This document shows, piece by piece, positions 50,461-61,059 of a stretch of DNA of 64,000 nt. Source of the DNA: Melitaea cinxia. Taxonomy: Eukaryota > Arthropoda > Insecta > Lepidoptera > Nymphalidae. The position numbers were made by a program, and so were the translations under genes. The DNA lies in assembly GCF_905220565.1 (NCBI RefSeq), contig NC_059408.1, forward strand, positions 16,120,508-16,184,507, in the 5' to 3' direction. The notes beneath the pieces are model-generated. The model was not told the DNA's origin. It worked only from the letters and a program-made list of their open reading frames with translations, and ran no database searches. The stretch's first letter is position 1. Every line of letters begins with the position of its first letter.

Positions 50461-51169
50461 AGGTTTGCTGTCAATATATGATAATGTTATCTATATTAAA
50501 AACAAATTGTAATAATTCTATCAAAAATCGTATGCTTATGGCATTACTTAAAATGGTTTATACGACTGTTGATGGTCCATTTTATGTTCCTTATATTGTA
50601 AATATATCACTTATCTTCATTGACAAAAAATTTAAAGCAGGGCTTAGAAACCAGTCTAATCCTGACATAGCTACGCTGTAGTGACAAATTATTATTAAAC
50701 AATATTGTACTGCCTAAAATTTGAAGACAATCCTTTAATATACATAGATATCTTACGGATGACTTTATAGTGTTGTCCTTTTCCCATGTTGCCTTCGCAG
50801 TTCAAGTTATATGAGTAATAGTCGGGACCCCTCGTCTTGAGGAATTCAAATTACAGATTTTATGGCGTTGAAATCTACTTAATGTATATGTCGCCGGGGG
50901 GGCTAAGGAAGTTATAGCGTGTGGTGCTTTTTAGTTCTTTTTTGTACTACCATAGATATTTATTAGTAGATATATATTTCGTTCAGGAAATTTCGTTTCA
51001 GTTACCATATTAGTTTTATATCTATAACAAAGATAAATTTAGATGATTATTCTTTGAAAACTATTATTAATAATAATCATTCATTTATTTCTACTTTATT
51101 ATACTATTATATATATTTATATTATACGCCACAACTACATAACACACATTAGGCATAGTTTTAAGACAG
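50461..51169. other. Non-coding stretch
   Basis: The frame at 50,478-50,681 (67 codons) is unassigned. 50,820-50,930 (gtcgggacccctcgtcttgagg, tcgccgggggggctaagg) is GC-richer. No exon supported. Confidence 0.3.
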
Positions 51170-51400
51170 TTAAATTAGACATTTGCAATACCAGAGGCAT
51201 TGCAAGCACGATGCCGACCCTACCGCGATCCTCCCCAGCAGCTCTGGTCACCGTACTGACCAAATGAACACAACACTGCTTGAAATCAGTATTATTTAGC
51301 TGTGATCTTTTGTAAGGTCGAGATCCTTCCCCAGACGGGCTGTTCCAGATTTTGAAAAGGATATTTCCTGCTGAACTTTATCTCAGTTACTTACTGGCTA
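51170..51400 (+). repeat. Dispersed 'cctgcaacaccag' repeat
   Basis: 'gcaataccagaggcattgcaagcacgatgccgaccctaccgcgatcctccccagcagctctggtcaccgtactgacc', 'cagtattatttagctgtgatcttttgtaaggtcgagatcc', 'cgggctgttccagattttgaaaagg'. 5'-truncated relative to 36,920. Confidence 0.65.
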
Positions 51401-52289
51401 TTTAGTCATTTCTTCCAGACCTTCCAAATTGGTGACGAAAAATTTTGTAACTTACTAAAGGGTAATATTATAAAATTTAAGTTTTTTTAATGCCAAAGAA
51501 AATTCTAGAATAAATCTTATACAAAGACGCAGGCTAAAGATATATTCACTGACGAAAAAAATGGAAAAAATTAGAAGTAACACGAATGGGATTGGCTCCC
51601 CTCAATAAGTTGATTCCCTTGACAATAGGAATTATTTTCATGCCTATCTTGTTTTCCCAATTTTAGGGTAATTTACTTTGGACGAAGATTTTAGCTACTT
51701 TTCTTAGTGCTGACTTAAATTTTTTTCTTTATCGGATTTACAAATGACCATTCATTTCTCGGGTATTTGACGAAATTGATGATCAACCAATTTGTACTTT
51801 ATACTGGAATACAATTTTAGGGTATAAAATGATTGCAACTTTACTCGTCAAAAGGATGTATTATTTTGACTTACTTTTTTGTAAATTTTAAATCTATCGC
51901 GATATTCAGTTTGGAAATAAACACATATTTCAGGAGTAGTTCTCAATCTAAGGACACTTGGATTGTATGCCATGATGCAGAAACGGTGTAGCCTAGGGAA
52001 TTCTAAAAATCGGCTTCGTCGTAGTTCGAGATGTTATGTTTGATTGCTCTGATACGAGGAACATTTTTAAATGGGAAATCATACTTCTGTGATTATGGTA
52101 TCCAGGACCGTATTTTTCTCATACAATGATGAGAACTTTGCAGTAAATATGGGTTTCGCAGTAAAAATAATCCTTATCAATGAACCGTAAATTGAAATTT
52201 GGCGGTTGTTACTATTTCTTTTTACATATAAACTGTTTGTTGATTTACCCGAATATAAATTTATTTGGAAATTTTAAGACATTAATACA
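51401..52289. other. Non-coding stretch
   Basis: Contains the second copy of the 49,618 word (52,098-52,152). No gene or RNA recognised. Confidence 0.35.
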
Positions 52290-52324
52290 TACTTATAATG
52301 CATAACTGACCAACTAATCATTTA

Positions 52325-52395
52325 TAAACCATTGCGGTATAAATCATATTTGCGTGAAATGGTGCCAAAAATGCTGGCAACATTTCACACAAGAA
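52325..52395 (-). pseudogene. Decayed relative of the 48,985 RT fragment
   Basis: 'accattgcggtataaatcatatttgcgtgaaatggtgccaaaaatgctggcaacattt' matches the last ~60 bp of the 48,985 frame ('ttttggtataaatcatgtccgcgtggaattgttccaagaatgctggcagcattt') with scattered changes. Together with the shared 'tatccaggacc' word this suggests that 48.9-49.7 kb and 52.1-52.4 kb hold two copies of the same element in rearranged order. Confidence 0.5.
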
Positions 52396-53055
52396 GAATT
52401 ATAGTTAGTAACTAGTATGAAGTTGAGATGATTTTGTAACTGAAATATTTACAAAATTGATACTTACCCGTATTTTACCAGCAGATTAAACATTGACCAA
52501 ATCATTTGTGAAATTATGGAACATCGAAAGTCATTCACTCAAATAAATTTATAAAACTGACGCTTTTATTCTTCAGCCAACGCATTATTTGCGAGGTTAT
52601 CTATGATACTCTATCATCATTGGAAACCATTTAAACTGAAAGAATGATTCAAGGAATGTTTGCATACCAAATAATACGTACAATTACAATTCAGAACTAA
52701 GATTTTATTTTATTTTGGTTTTTTTTTAAGTCATCACGAATTTAGTCTTGTTATTTAAATAAAAAACTTAAATTTTTGTTCCAACAGCAATAAACTAGCG
52801 TCTACGTGTAATAAAATTTGCATGAACTAAAAGCTTAGGGCCGACAACTAGAGGGAGACGAAACAGATGTCGAGATTTTAAATTTATAAGTTGTGGGGGA
52901 TATTGCATTCAAATATTACATGTAAATTAAATATATGTACTTTTTAGTCTTTTTTAATTATATATTTGTTTTTATGTGATAAGATAATGAAATAGAAAAT
53001 TACGCATTTTAAAAATTAGTTTTTTTTTTCTTTTTTATTGTTTTTTTAGTGTGAA
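52396..53055. other. AT-rich non-coding stretch
   Basis: 'cttagggccgacaactagagggagacgaaacagatgtcgag' near 52,835 is less AT-rich. Nothing supported. Confidence 0.35.
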
Positions 53056-53320
53056 GCGCTGGCGGTTGTGGGTTCGATCCCCGCTCATGACAAACATTTG
53101 TATTGGCCATACAGGTGTTTGCCATGGTCTGGGTTTTTGTGCAGTCCTTGAGTATGTAAAGCCGTCTGTCCCGGTTGTTATCATGTACACCTGATAGCGA
53201 TCGTTACTCCTAATAGGGAATATATCCGCCAACCCGCATTGGAGCAGCGTGGTGGATAAGATCCTTCTCCTACATGGGGTAAAAGGCCCAGTAGTGGGAT
53301 ATTACAGTCTGAAGCGTAGC
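53056..53320 (+). mobile_element. SINE (family 1), head truncated at the B box
   Basis: Starts at 'gcgctggcggttgtgggttcgatccccgctcatgac', lacking the A box, and is full from there to 'gatattacagtctgaagcg'. The 'gtgggtctccccaccgtgcctcgg' segment is deleted. Confidence 0.8.
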
Positions 53321-54035
53321 GTATTGTTAAATAGTTGCCGGATGAGATTACTTCATTATGTCGTTTTACAGCAGTTTAGCGCATACACATAAATTTTAGA
53401 ATTTCTCACGAGGAAAGTTTTTAACTATAAATACTAGCCAAAAATTGAAGTTAATGATTGAAAATATTTAGAGTTTTATTATAAGTTTTATTCAACTCAT
53501 GTGTCATCAAGACTTCCTAAATATACGAGTATATTTTGAATAATATTATAATAAAAATATAATTTTTAATCCTTCGTATTGGAATACAGAGTTCTAATTC
53601 TATGGCTTAGTATTCCAGTCGTGGGATAAAAAACGGAACCTTCCCGTATCAGAGACAGAATTCTTGATCCGCTACTTTGTTGCACTGCATGTAGGCGTAA
53701 AAACATTTACTGTGATAAAAAAATGCTAAAATAAAATTTTTACGTTTTACCACAATTTAAGAAAATAAATTAATAATTACTTGGAAACAGAAATTATAAG
53801 CTAAGTTAGAGTTACCTTGCGTCGTACGACGGCGGGACACGGGGATAGTGAGGAAAGTAAATTATAGTGTAATAAGCCCCCACAAAGTACAGTTATCTGG
53901 ATTTGTGTGACCCACTAGCATAAATTTTGGCGCTAGCTTAACTTTCATTGTCACTAGATTTCTTGGCTAGACTGAAACATTTTGGATGCCTTAAAGTTCC
54001 TTTATATAGTAATATTAATGTTTGATATTTTACCT
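53321..54035. other. Non-coding stretch
   Basis: A perfect 12-bp palindrome CGTCGTACGACG lies at about 53,820-53,831 within a GC-richer segment ending 'ggcgggacacggggatagtgagg'. Otherwise AT-rich with nothing assigned. Confidence 0.35.
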
Positions 54036-54200
54036 AGTTCAAAAAGGAGTAAGTTTTCGATTCGACTGTACATTTTTTAAACGTCTGTTAGCTCATATCT
54101 TTTTACTGGGTGTATCGATTTTGATATTTTATTAATAGAAAGCTGTTGCAGTCCAAACCAAGGCCGTGGTAGGTAGTCCATAGATTCAGTAAAAAAAAAA
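54036..54200 (+). repeat. MITE-like element, 5' part
   Basis: 'agttcaaaaaggagtaagttttcgattcgactgtacattttttaaacg', 'catatctttttactgggtgtatcgattttgatattttattaatagaaagctg' follow the start of the 61,060 element, then break off. Confidence 0.5.
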
Positions 54201-54228
54201 TCACTGGACGGACGACGCTGGTACAAAT

Positions 54229-54366
54229 GACGACGCGTTGCCGCAGCAGTCATAGCACTAGCTGCTGCGCTGGCGGTCGCGGGTTCGAATCCCGCTCACA
54301 AGACCAGGAGAAAATCGTACATGGGGCCGATGAGTGTGAAGTGTTTATTTAATTATTTATTTATTA
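54229..54366 (+). mobile_element. SINE (family 1), internally deleted
   Basis: 'gacgacgcgttgccgcagcagtcatagcactagctgctgcgctggcggtcgcgggttcgaatcccgctcac' is a nearly intact head with a good B box. The body skips to 'accaggagaaaatcgtacatggggccgatgagtgtgaagtgttta' and a (atta)n tail. Confidence 0.8.
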
Positions 54367-55161
54367 AATTTGGGTAGCTTAGGTTCATTTCTAAGGTAAT
54401 GAAACTGTCCTTAAATGTAACTTAAACCCTTGTTTTTTAGTAACGAAAACCTAAATATGTTGGAAGAACGGTATGACCAAAAAGAGAACAAACTGAAATT
54501 GAGAAGTTTCGTTAGATGTAGAAGCAACAGTGACACATTTACAAGGACTTGAAATTCAGTAAATCTTATTAATATAATAATAATAATAAAAGTTTAAAAA
54601 TTAAAAAAAAAAACAAAGAATTTTTCTGTGAACTTAAAAAAATTATTTTGTTTTGACCCATCGATCTTGGAATAATTTTTGAGGTTTGAAAATATAAATT
54701 AACTGATAGCACATAATGAAAAAATTATTCTAAACTGTAATACAATCTGTAAACTCTGTAAACTGTAAAATCAATGTTTGTGCTAGCCGCTAAAGGTAAC
54801 TAAATTTAACACTACAGAGAGTGAAAATAAAGGATTTCTAGTCAACATTCCATCACTATTTTAACGAAATACAACTGCTTGATTTGGACTAAGTTCATCG
54901 TCTTTACTTGTGTTGGGTTCGAGCTCTGGTATGACCCTCTTCCCCTGTCTACCAAAAAAAATAAAAAACTATCAAGAACATCCCGCTGCACTTGTCAAAA
55001 GTTTCCTGTTGCTTCTTCTTCTTCTTCTGCGAGATCTTCCTGCGAGATCGCGCATGAAATAATTGTAGTGACTAAACATAAAACATTTCAAAAGAAATAC
55101 TAAAATAATAATAAATCATATGTTTGAACTGAAATAATATTTTAATCCTATTATCAAAAAT
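54367..55161. other. Non-coding stretch
   Basis: The frame at 54,879-55,103 (74 codons) contains a serine run from a (ttctt)-type repeat and is unassigned. (aat)n near 54,576. Confidence 0.35.
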
Positions 55162-55436
55162 CGACACGTTAGCGCAACGGTCACAGCACTGTCACATGAC
55201 AAACATTTGCATTGGCCATACAGATGTTTGCCGTAATCTGTTCAGTGTCGTCATCGTTTGTGTAGTCCTTGTGAGTTCCCCCACTGTGCCTCGGAGAGCA
55301 CGTAAAGCCGTCGGTCCCGGTTGTTATCATGTACATCTGATAGCGATCGTTACTTATAGTAGGGAATATATCCACCAACCCGCATCGGAGCAGCGTGTTG
55401 AATTAAACTCTGATCCTTCTCTTACATGGGAGCGTA
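55162..55436 (+). mobile_element. SINE (family 1), tail truncated
   Basis: 'cgacacgttagcgcaacggtcacagcactgtcacatgac' lacks the B-box segment. The body runs through 'gttgttatcatgtacatctgatagcgatcgttac' and stops at 'cttctcttacatgggag', followed by a TA-rich tract. Confidence 0.8.
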
Positions 55437-55719
55437 TATACCTATATGTACATATGTTTATATATTTATATATATATATATAACAAGAAACAAAACAATA
55501 CATAATTATCATTTGCACGTTTACTAAGTACTGACACGGTGTACGCTATGTACGTTCAAAATGTCGACCGCAACGTTTGCGGTGAACAAGCATAACTACA
55601 TACATATTAATGCATATAACTACTCACTTAATGTACCAAAATGTATATCCCTCCATTTTAATTCCTGTGTTACTGGGTTAATTTCTTAATTTGTTTCTTA
55701 TTTCTCATCTTATTTCTTT
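55437..55719. other. TA-rich tract and non-coding DNA
   Basis: (TA)n at 55,462-55,482, then 'gtcgaccgcaacgtttgcggtgaac', which contains a cgcaaCGTTtgcg inverted repeat. No gene. Confidence 0.4.
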
Positions 55720-55955
55720 ATCAAAAGTGTGTGTGTGCAATTCACACACGGCAAAATTGAACTTCTGAACACACCTACAATATTCGAAAAATATTTTTCA
55801 CCAAGAATTTAAATAACTGTGTAATGTATTCTACTTCATTCTCTCGTCGACTTACAATACATTTATTTCATGTTTTCGTTGTTTCTTTATCGTGACGGAT
55901 TTTCGTTTCACTGGGTTTCAAATCACAACGACTCTAAATAATTTTCATTTCTAAC
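55720..55955. repeat. MITE-like repeat (5,285 family)
   Basis: 'aaaagtgtgtgtgtgcaattcacacacggcaaaattgaacttctgaac', 'gtaatgtattctacttcattctctcg', 'tcgtgacggattttcg..ggtttcaaatcacaa' match 5,285-5,515 in order. Confidence 0.6.
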
Positions 55956-55974
55956 ATCCTGTATATTATGCGAC

Positions 55975-56195
55975 TGATCGTTTTGGTGTAGTGGTGCGTG
56001 TAGGCGCTTAAACGCTGGTAGTCGCGGGTTCAGTTCCCGCTCAGGAATAGGCAATGGGTTGTATTTACATCAGTACTTTTTATTATTGATTAAATATATA
56101 CAATTCAATGATATCTTGTATTATACCTAAGTGGTTTAATGTAATGGCTGTAGCTTGACTCTATTTTAAATGTTAAAGTCAAATAAAGCCTTCTC
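55975..56195 (+). mobile_element. tRNA-derived SINE (family 3)
   Basis: 'gatcgttttggtgtagtggtgcgtgtaggcgcttaaacgctggtagtcgcgggttcagttcccgctcagg' is a tRNA-like head with a slightly altered B box (ggttcagttcc). The body is short: 'gcaatgggttgtatttacatcagtac', then a 'aagtcaaataaagccttct' end. Related head: 30,737. Confidence 0.65.
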
Positions 56196-56456
56196 CACAT
56201 ATTAATTAAATTTTTATCATTAGTATCGCGATGACATCTTAGTAATATCTCTGCACGCTAACGCAAATATAGTTATGAATATATAAACACATTCCGCGAG
56301 ATCAAACGCTTTGAGTGATACATAATGTGTTACAGAGTTTATATATGTATATGTATTTGAGATGTTGTTGATACTCAATGAGAAATATGTTAGTACTTTC
56401 TTAAAGGCCTTGGATACAATATTTGCTTAAAATTGTTATTAAATTTTTTAAATTAC
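56196..56456. other. Non-coding stretch
   Basis: No recognised feature. Confidence 0.35.
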
Positions 56457-56657
56457 CGCCTCACACTCACCGGCCCTCACTAGGATTATCTCCTGTGTCG
56501 AAGGTCCGAAAACAGACATAATACCCAAGCACAAACGCACAGACTGGCAAATATCTGTATGGCCAATACAAACGTTTGGCATGTGCGGGGATCGAACGCG
56601 CAACCACCAGCGTAACGACCACAAACCAGTGCTGTGACCGTAGCGTTGCGGTATGGT
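56457..56657 (-). mobile_element. SINE (family 1, short subfamily)
   Basis: The minus strand reads 'gcaccataccgcaacgctacggtcacagcactggtttgtggtcgttacgctggtggttgcgcgttcgatccccgcaca', then 'tttgtattggccatacag' and '..cggaccttcgacacaggagataatcctagtgagggccggtgagtgtgaggcg'. The frames of 78 and 65 codons here are by-products. Confidence 0.8.
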
Positions 56658-56734
56658 GCCTCATGATTGACATAATAAGACAAAATGTGTTGAAATAGGT
56701 CACTATTGAAATCGCGAAGTATAGATGATTTTTT

Positions 56735-56998
56735 TATAAGACTAAGGCGTAAGACTCACCTGGTGGTATGTTACCGTAGCCTATACACGCCTGCAACACC
56801 AGAAAAATTGCGAGCGCATTCCCGACCCTACCCACAACCCTGCCCAGAATAACTCACCATAGGAACACAAAACTATTTGAGAGCATTATTATTTCGTTGT
56901 GATTTTATAAGTTACAGTATGGTTTAGGTGATTCCCCAGTCTGGCTGCTGAAGATTTTGACTAGAATATTTCCTACTGTGCCTTACCTCAGTAAATTT
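56735..56998 (+). repeat. Dispersed 'cctgcaacaccag' repeat
   Basis: 'ctaaggcgtaagactcacctggtggtatgttaccgtagcctatacacgcctgcaacaccagaaaaattgcgagcgcattcccgaccctaccc', 'aactcaccataggaacac', 'ccccagtctggctgctgaagattttgac' and 'ctgtgccttacctcagt'. Near full length but diverged. Confidence 0.65.
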
Positions 56999-57367
56999 AT
57001 GGTATAATTTCCATATGGAGCAATATTGAGTGTTCAGAATGTTCGAGAATATTCCAGAAAGTTCCAGTAAATTAAAAGTGACGTGTGTCCGTTATCGTCG
57101 CTAGATTTTATTTTGCATGACGTTACTTCATGCTGCGGCATGTTATCAACTATTCTGTGAACTAGGATGTTATTGACTCTACATAATAATATACTAGTGT
57201 CATTCTGGATCTACAGGTACCAATTTATCAAGTTCCAATATCAATTTATAAAGTATTTTTTGCGTTAAAGAGTAATAAAATTGAATATATCCCGTCAACC
57301 TTAGGAACATCACTTATGAGACTTCAAACTACAAATCATAAATAAGTTTAACGCACACAAACACACA
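56999..57367. other. Non-coding stretch
   Basis: 'gttcgagaatattccagaaagttccag' (57,039-57,067) contains heat-shock-element-like nGAAnnTTCn words. No gene seen. Confidence 0.3.
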
Positions 57368-57505
57368 CATCAGCCTATCGCAGTCCGCTGCTGGACATAG
57401 GCCTTCACAAGTTCGCGCCAAAAATGGCCTGAACTCGTGTGTTTTGCCCATAGTCACCACGCTGGGCAGACGGGTTGTTGACCGCAGGGCTGGCTGTGTA
57501 GCATC
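57368..57505 (-). mobile_element. RTE-tailed element, 3' fragment
   Basis: 'cacatcagcctatcgcagtccgctgctggacataggccttcacaagttcgcgccaaaaatggcctgaactcg' through 'accgcagggctggctgtg'. 5'-truncated. Confidence 0.75.
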
Positions 57506-58361
57506 TTGCGTTTAATAGGAAACACTGACTGGATCTTATACTTGTTTGTTAACAGTTATTTAAACTTGTGTGTACAAAATATTCTTCGCTTTAGATATCT
57601 ACAATAAAGTTTTTAATGAAAAACAAAAACACATTGAGATTAAAAAAACATAGTCTTTTGTATGTCTATTAAGGTTCTATTCAATACTGATTAAATAATA
57701 AATAACATTGTAAAAAATTAATATAAAATCTTTATAATTTGCCAAAAATTTATTTTATAGTAATTAGATTGTGTAAGCTTTTGATGAGTAAAGGAAAAAA
57801 ATTCATCTCCAAAGAGATTTTTTTCATTGATTACAGCAATTGGCTCATAGTGTGATTGTAGGTTCGATTTTTGCTCAAGTCAAAAGCTTGTGACCTGTGT
57901 CATTTAGATTTGGTTTAGGAGCAACGACAGTGTATTTCATGCTGGATTACATGTGCCAGGTGTTTATTTAATATTTATATTTTGCAATCAAATCAAATAT
58001 GTAATATTTTAAAAATATATTATATGTTCTAAAACACATTTTAACTTCGTTATGTAAGCCACAGTTTATTCTATGCAAGTATGTTTTCAACTCGACTACG
58101 TAATATCATAAAATTTCAAAAGATTTATGTAATCCATAGCACAAAGTCATAGCTCGGTCTAGACCCAGATAACGCTAAGTTAAAGCTATACTTAGCGAGA
58201 CTGAGGATTTTGCGAGAAGTTTAGATAGTCACCCGTGGTACGTGTAAAATGATATATCATTTTACTAACGTTTCAAATATGGAAATATGAATATCGGTGT
58301 TGAAGTTGAATGAAGTTCGTTAATGAATTATTCATGCTATGATTAACATTATCATGATAGT
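57506..58361. other. Non-coding stretch with a degenerate SINE-head remnant
   Basis: 57,833-57,880 (tacagcaattggctcatagtgtgattgtaggttcgatttttgctcaag) retains a B-box-like ggttcgatttt and may be an old tRNA-derived head. The rest is AT-rich with nothing assigned. Confidence 0.35.
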
Positions 58362-58590
58362 AAACGAAAAAAACAGACTTCTATTAGGTGGGTAGTTGAA
58401 AAAATAATCAATTAAATACGCATTGTTAGACTTAACTTAAAAAGCAATCGTTACGTCTCAATCAAATTTAAACGGAACAATGTGAGAAGCACTCGATTTT
58501 AATTGAAAAAAATTACACCCAAGATAAACTTACAAAAAAAAATATGATTGAATTGAGAACATATTCCTTTTCGAAGTCGGTTACAACAGT
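58362..58590 (-). repeat. MITE-like element, deleted form
   Basis: 'gtaaacgaaaaaaacagacttctattaggtgggtagttgaaaaaataatcaattaaatacgcattgtta', 'cgttacgtctcaatcaaatttaaacggaacaatgtg', ending 'tattccttttcgaagtcggtta'. Both ends are present and inverted. Confidence 0.6.
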
Positions 58591-58884
58591 TGCTAATGCT
58601 GAAATCTTTGATTTTATTACAAAAACTAATTTAGTGCAATGGAGCCAAATGACTACAGCTCGACTGCCTAAAGTGGACCCCAATTTGGGATCCAACCCTC
58701 CGATATCCCTTCACCCCACGTAATGAGGATACCAAGCTGACAACAGTTTAGGACACCATTTATGATTTTCATATGTTAAAATTGCAACTTTTTTCCAGAA
58801 ATTATCTGATTTCTCGCACGATTTTCATTATTTTTCATTTCTTGAAAATATACTAAGCATTAGAAAACTAAAATATGGGTGTAT
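58591..58884. other. Non-coding stretch
   Basis: 'ggagccaaatgactacagctcgactgcctaaagtggaccccaatttgggatccaaccctccgatatcccttcaccccacg' (58,640-58,720) is GC-richer; no family or exon recognised. Confidence 0.3.
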
Positions 58885-59072
58885 GTACTTATGTACGCAC
58901 GTTAGTAGTTATACTTCATTGGCTAGCTAACTTCACGTTGCTAACTTCTTCTTCGTTGACTAGCTAACTTCAAGGTGTCGGTTTTTGTGACGGTGTGCGC
59001 GCTCATCGTAAAAATTTAGTCTCATAATTTTACCTCAACACCCCAAAAGAAGTATAGCTTCAAAATATTTCT
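58885..59072. repeat. MITE-like repeat (44,160 family)
   Basis: 'gtacttatgtacgcacgttagtagttatacttcattggctagctaacttcacgttgctaac', a duplicated 'gactagctaacttcaaggtg', 'cggtgtgcgcgctcatcgtaaaaatttagtctcataatttt' and 'ccccaaaagaagtatagcttc'. The inverse is 44,160-44,330. Confidence 0.6.
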
Positions 59073-59764
59073 AATATTGGTCGAGTTGTTTTTGACTGCA
59101 GCGCTTAACAAAACATTAACAGTATTTGTTTTTATTTATGTATATACGTATAAAGATTATGCGACATGTACGTTATATAGTTTCTACTTTCTATTACTAT
59201 AAATATCCTCGGCTATAGGTTAGATATTTTTTTTATTCACGTTATGCTCTTCCTCGCAATATTTCACTACTCAGCATCACGATGGATCCACGTGTGATCA
59301 AATATTAAAGGCAGGCTGGCTCTCGTTAATATCTGAGCGTGATCCCATGTTGGTGCACCTTATTTTATACTTTTCATGAAAACGGCGCCCATTTTTATAT
59401 ATTTATGATAATTTATTACATTTTTCAAATTAGCGAATGAGTTTTTTACTCTGTTTGGTGTGTGTGTATTGGTGACAATATCAAAGAACCTATTACGTTT
59501 TGAGTGTTGTGTATTTATTCGTATTGTGAGGAGTCAATGTTATTGTATATTATAGTTATAGTTTATGGTTGATTTCAAACTCATATTCGTACTGAGTACA
59601 ATGTTTCATTCAGGATAAATAATAAAGTATTATTGTCAGTGTCAGTCAGTAGTTTTGGTGTTGTTGACTGATAATTGAATTTTATATAATTATGTATAGT
59701 AATAATTCTGACCTAAAGTTATATAAAACTGTTACAATGTGCCATATAGAGTTTTTTTTTACAA
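59073..59764. other. Non-coding stretch
   Basis: 59,260-59,400 (cagcatcacgatggatccacgtgtgatcaaatatta, gttggtgcacc) contains a CACGTG E-box and is less AT-rich. No gene supported. Confidence 0.3.
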
Positions 59765-59875
59765 CAAGATTGGTAAGCGTGCTGCCTATCTGATGGTAAA
59801 CGGTTACCGTAGCTTGCAACACCTGCAACACCAGAAGCATCGCAAGCGCATTGCCGACACTACCCCCAATCTTAT
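59765..59875 (+). repeat. Dispersed 'cctgcaacaccag' repeat, head part
   Basis: 'gattggtaagcgtgctgcctatctgatggtaaacggttaccgtagcttgcaacacctgcaacaccagaagcatcgcaagcgcattgccgacactacccccaatctt'. Truncated after this head; the 60-codon frame crossing it is not a gene. Confidence 0.65.
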
Positions 59876-60031
59876 ATCGATTTTTTTATTTCCAGGTTTT
59901 TTTTATTTGGTTGTCAATTGAAAAATTTTGGAAGACACACTTTTTGAAATTTGCATTATTTAATTTTGTCTTATCGCAAGTAAATATTTCTGATATTGAT
60001 TGTAAGCCCTTGGTCAGAAATTTTAACTAAT
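59876..60031. other. AT-rich non-coding stretch
   Basis: No recognised feature. Confidence 0.3.
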
Positions 60032-60379
60032 AATATGTATTATCATCATCATCATCATCATTTCAGCCTATCACAGTCCACTGCTGGACATAGGCCTCCA
60101 CAAGTTCGCGCCAAAAATGCGTGAACTCATGTGTGTTGCCCATACTGGGCAGGCGGGTTGGTGACCGCAGGGCTGGCTTTATCGCACCTAAGACGCTGTT
60201 GCCCGTCTTTGGCCTGTGTATCCATCGATTGCCGCCATCGGTTGGCTTTTTAAGTTCCAAGGTGGTAATGGAACCTTGTTATCCCTTAGTCGCCTCTTAC
60301 GACACCCACGGGAAGAGAGGGGGTGGCTATATTCTTTGGTGCCGTAGCCATACACACACAGCAGCAGCAATATGTATTA
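60032..60379 (-). mobile_element. RTE-tailed short element, 11-bp TSD
   Basis: AATATGTATTA at 60,032-60,042 and 60,369-60,379. The left side is (atc)n then 'tttcagcctatcacagtccactgctgg'; the right side is 'gggtggctatattctttggtgccgtagccatacacacacagcagcag'. Two small internal deletions (near 'cccatactgggc' and 'tccatcgattgccgcc'). The 123-codon frame at 60,121 runs through it and is not a gene. Confidence 0.85.
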
Positions 60380-61059
60380 AGTCCCCAAGAATCTACTTCA
60401 CTTCAAGAATCAGTTTAGTGATTAGCCTAGTCGTATTTGATTCTTTCTCGAGTATAGGATTCATTACGATTAACGTTTTTCTGTTTTACTAGTCAACGAG
60501 AGACAAAAGATGTGCCATTACAAAGTACGTACTCTGTATATTTTAAACCTGAAATTGTATGACATATAGTCCCACTCCAAAAGTAATATCTAAATGCATT
60601 CAAAGGACATTACGTCAAACAACCGTATTATGCAGTTCAACAAACACAGTTGTTTGATTAAGTAACCGGTGGACCGACGCTCGTGAATATATTATGAAGC
60701 TACCCTATTGTAGTGCCGTTCGTCTATTTTCAGAAGGAGCTCTTTGTCTCTTTCTTAAATTACTTGTTCAAATTAAGGGGAATGTGTAACCTGTGTACCT
60801 TTATTCAACTACAAATGATGAAGTTGTTCAACTATTTTTGCCGTCAAGTTTCTGTACTTATTTTTATTGTCGTGTAACCAATCGATTGCAAATCTTATAA
60901 CGGTTGCTTGACCAAAGTAGCCATGACTTCATCGTAAATTGCTATAAAGTGGCCACCATTGCTTTAATCCATAAAAGCTTAACACCTTTCTCTATTTTTG
61001 TCTCCCACTTAATCTAATAATACATTAGTACCTATCTGTTCCTATCTATTTTAATTTTT
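60380..61059. other. Non-coding stretch
   Basis: 60,600-60,700 and 60,880-60,980 (ccaatcgattgcaaatcttataacggttgcttgacc; gctataaagtggccaccattgc) look unique and slightly less AT-rich. No exon with both splice signals. Confidence 0.3.

Noticed and set aside
60121..60492. Longest plus-strand frame after 2.4 kb, 123 codons
   Set aside because: The first two thirds lie inside an RTE-tailed element and the rest in unrelated DNA.
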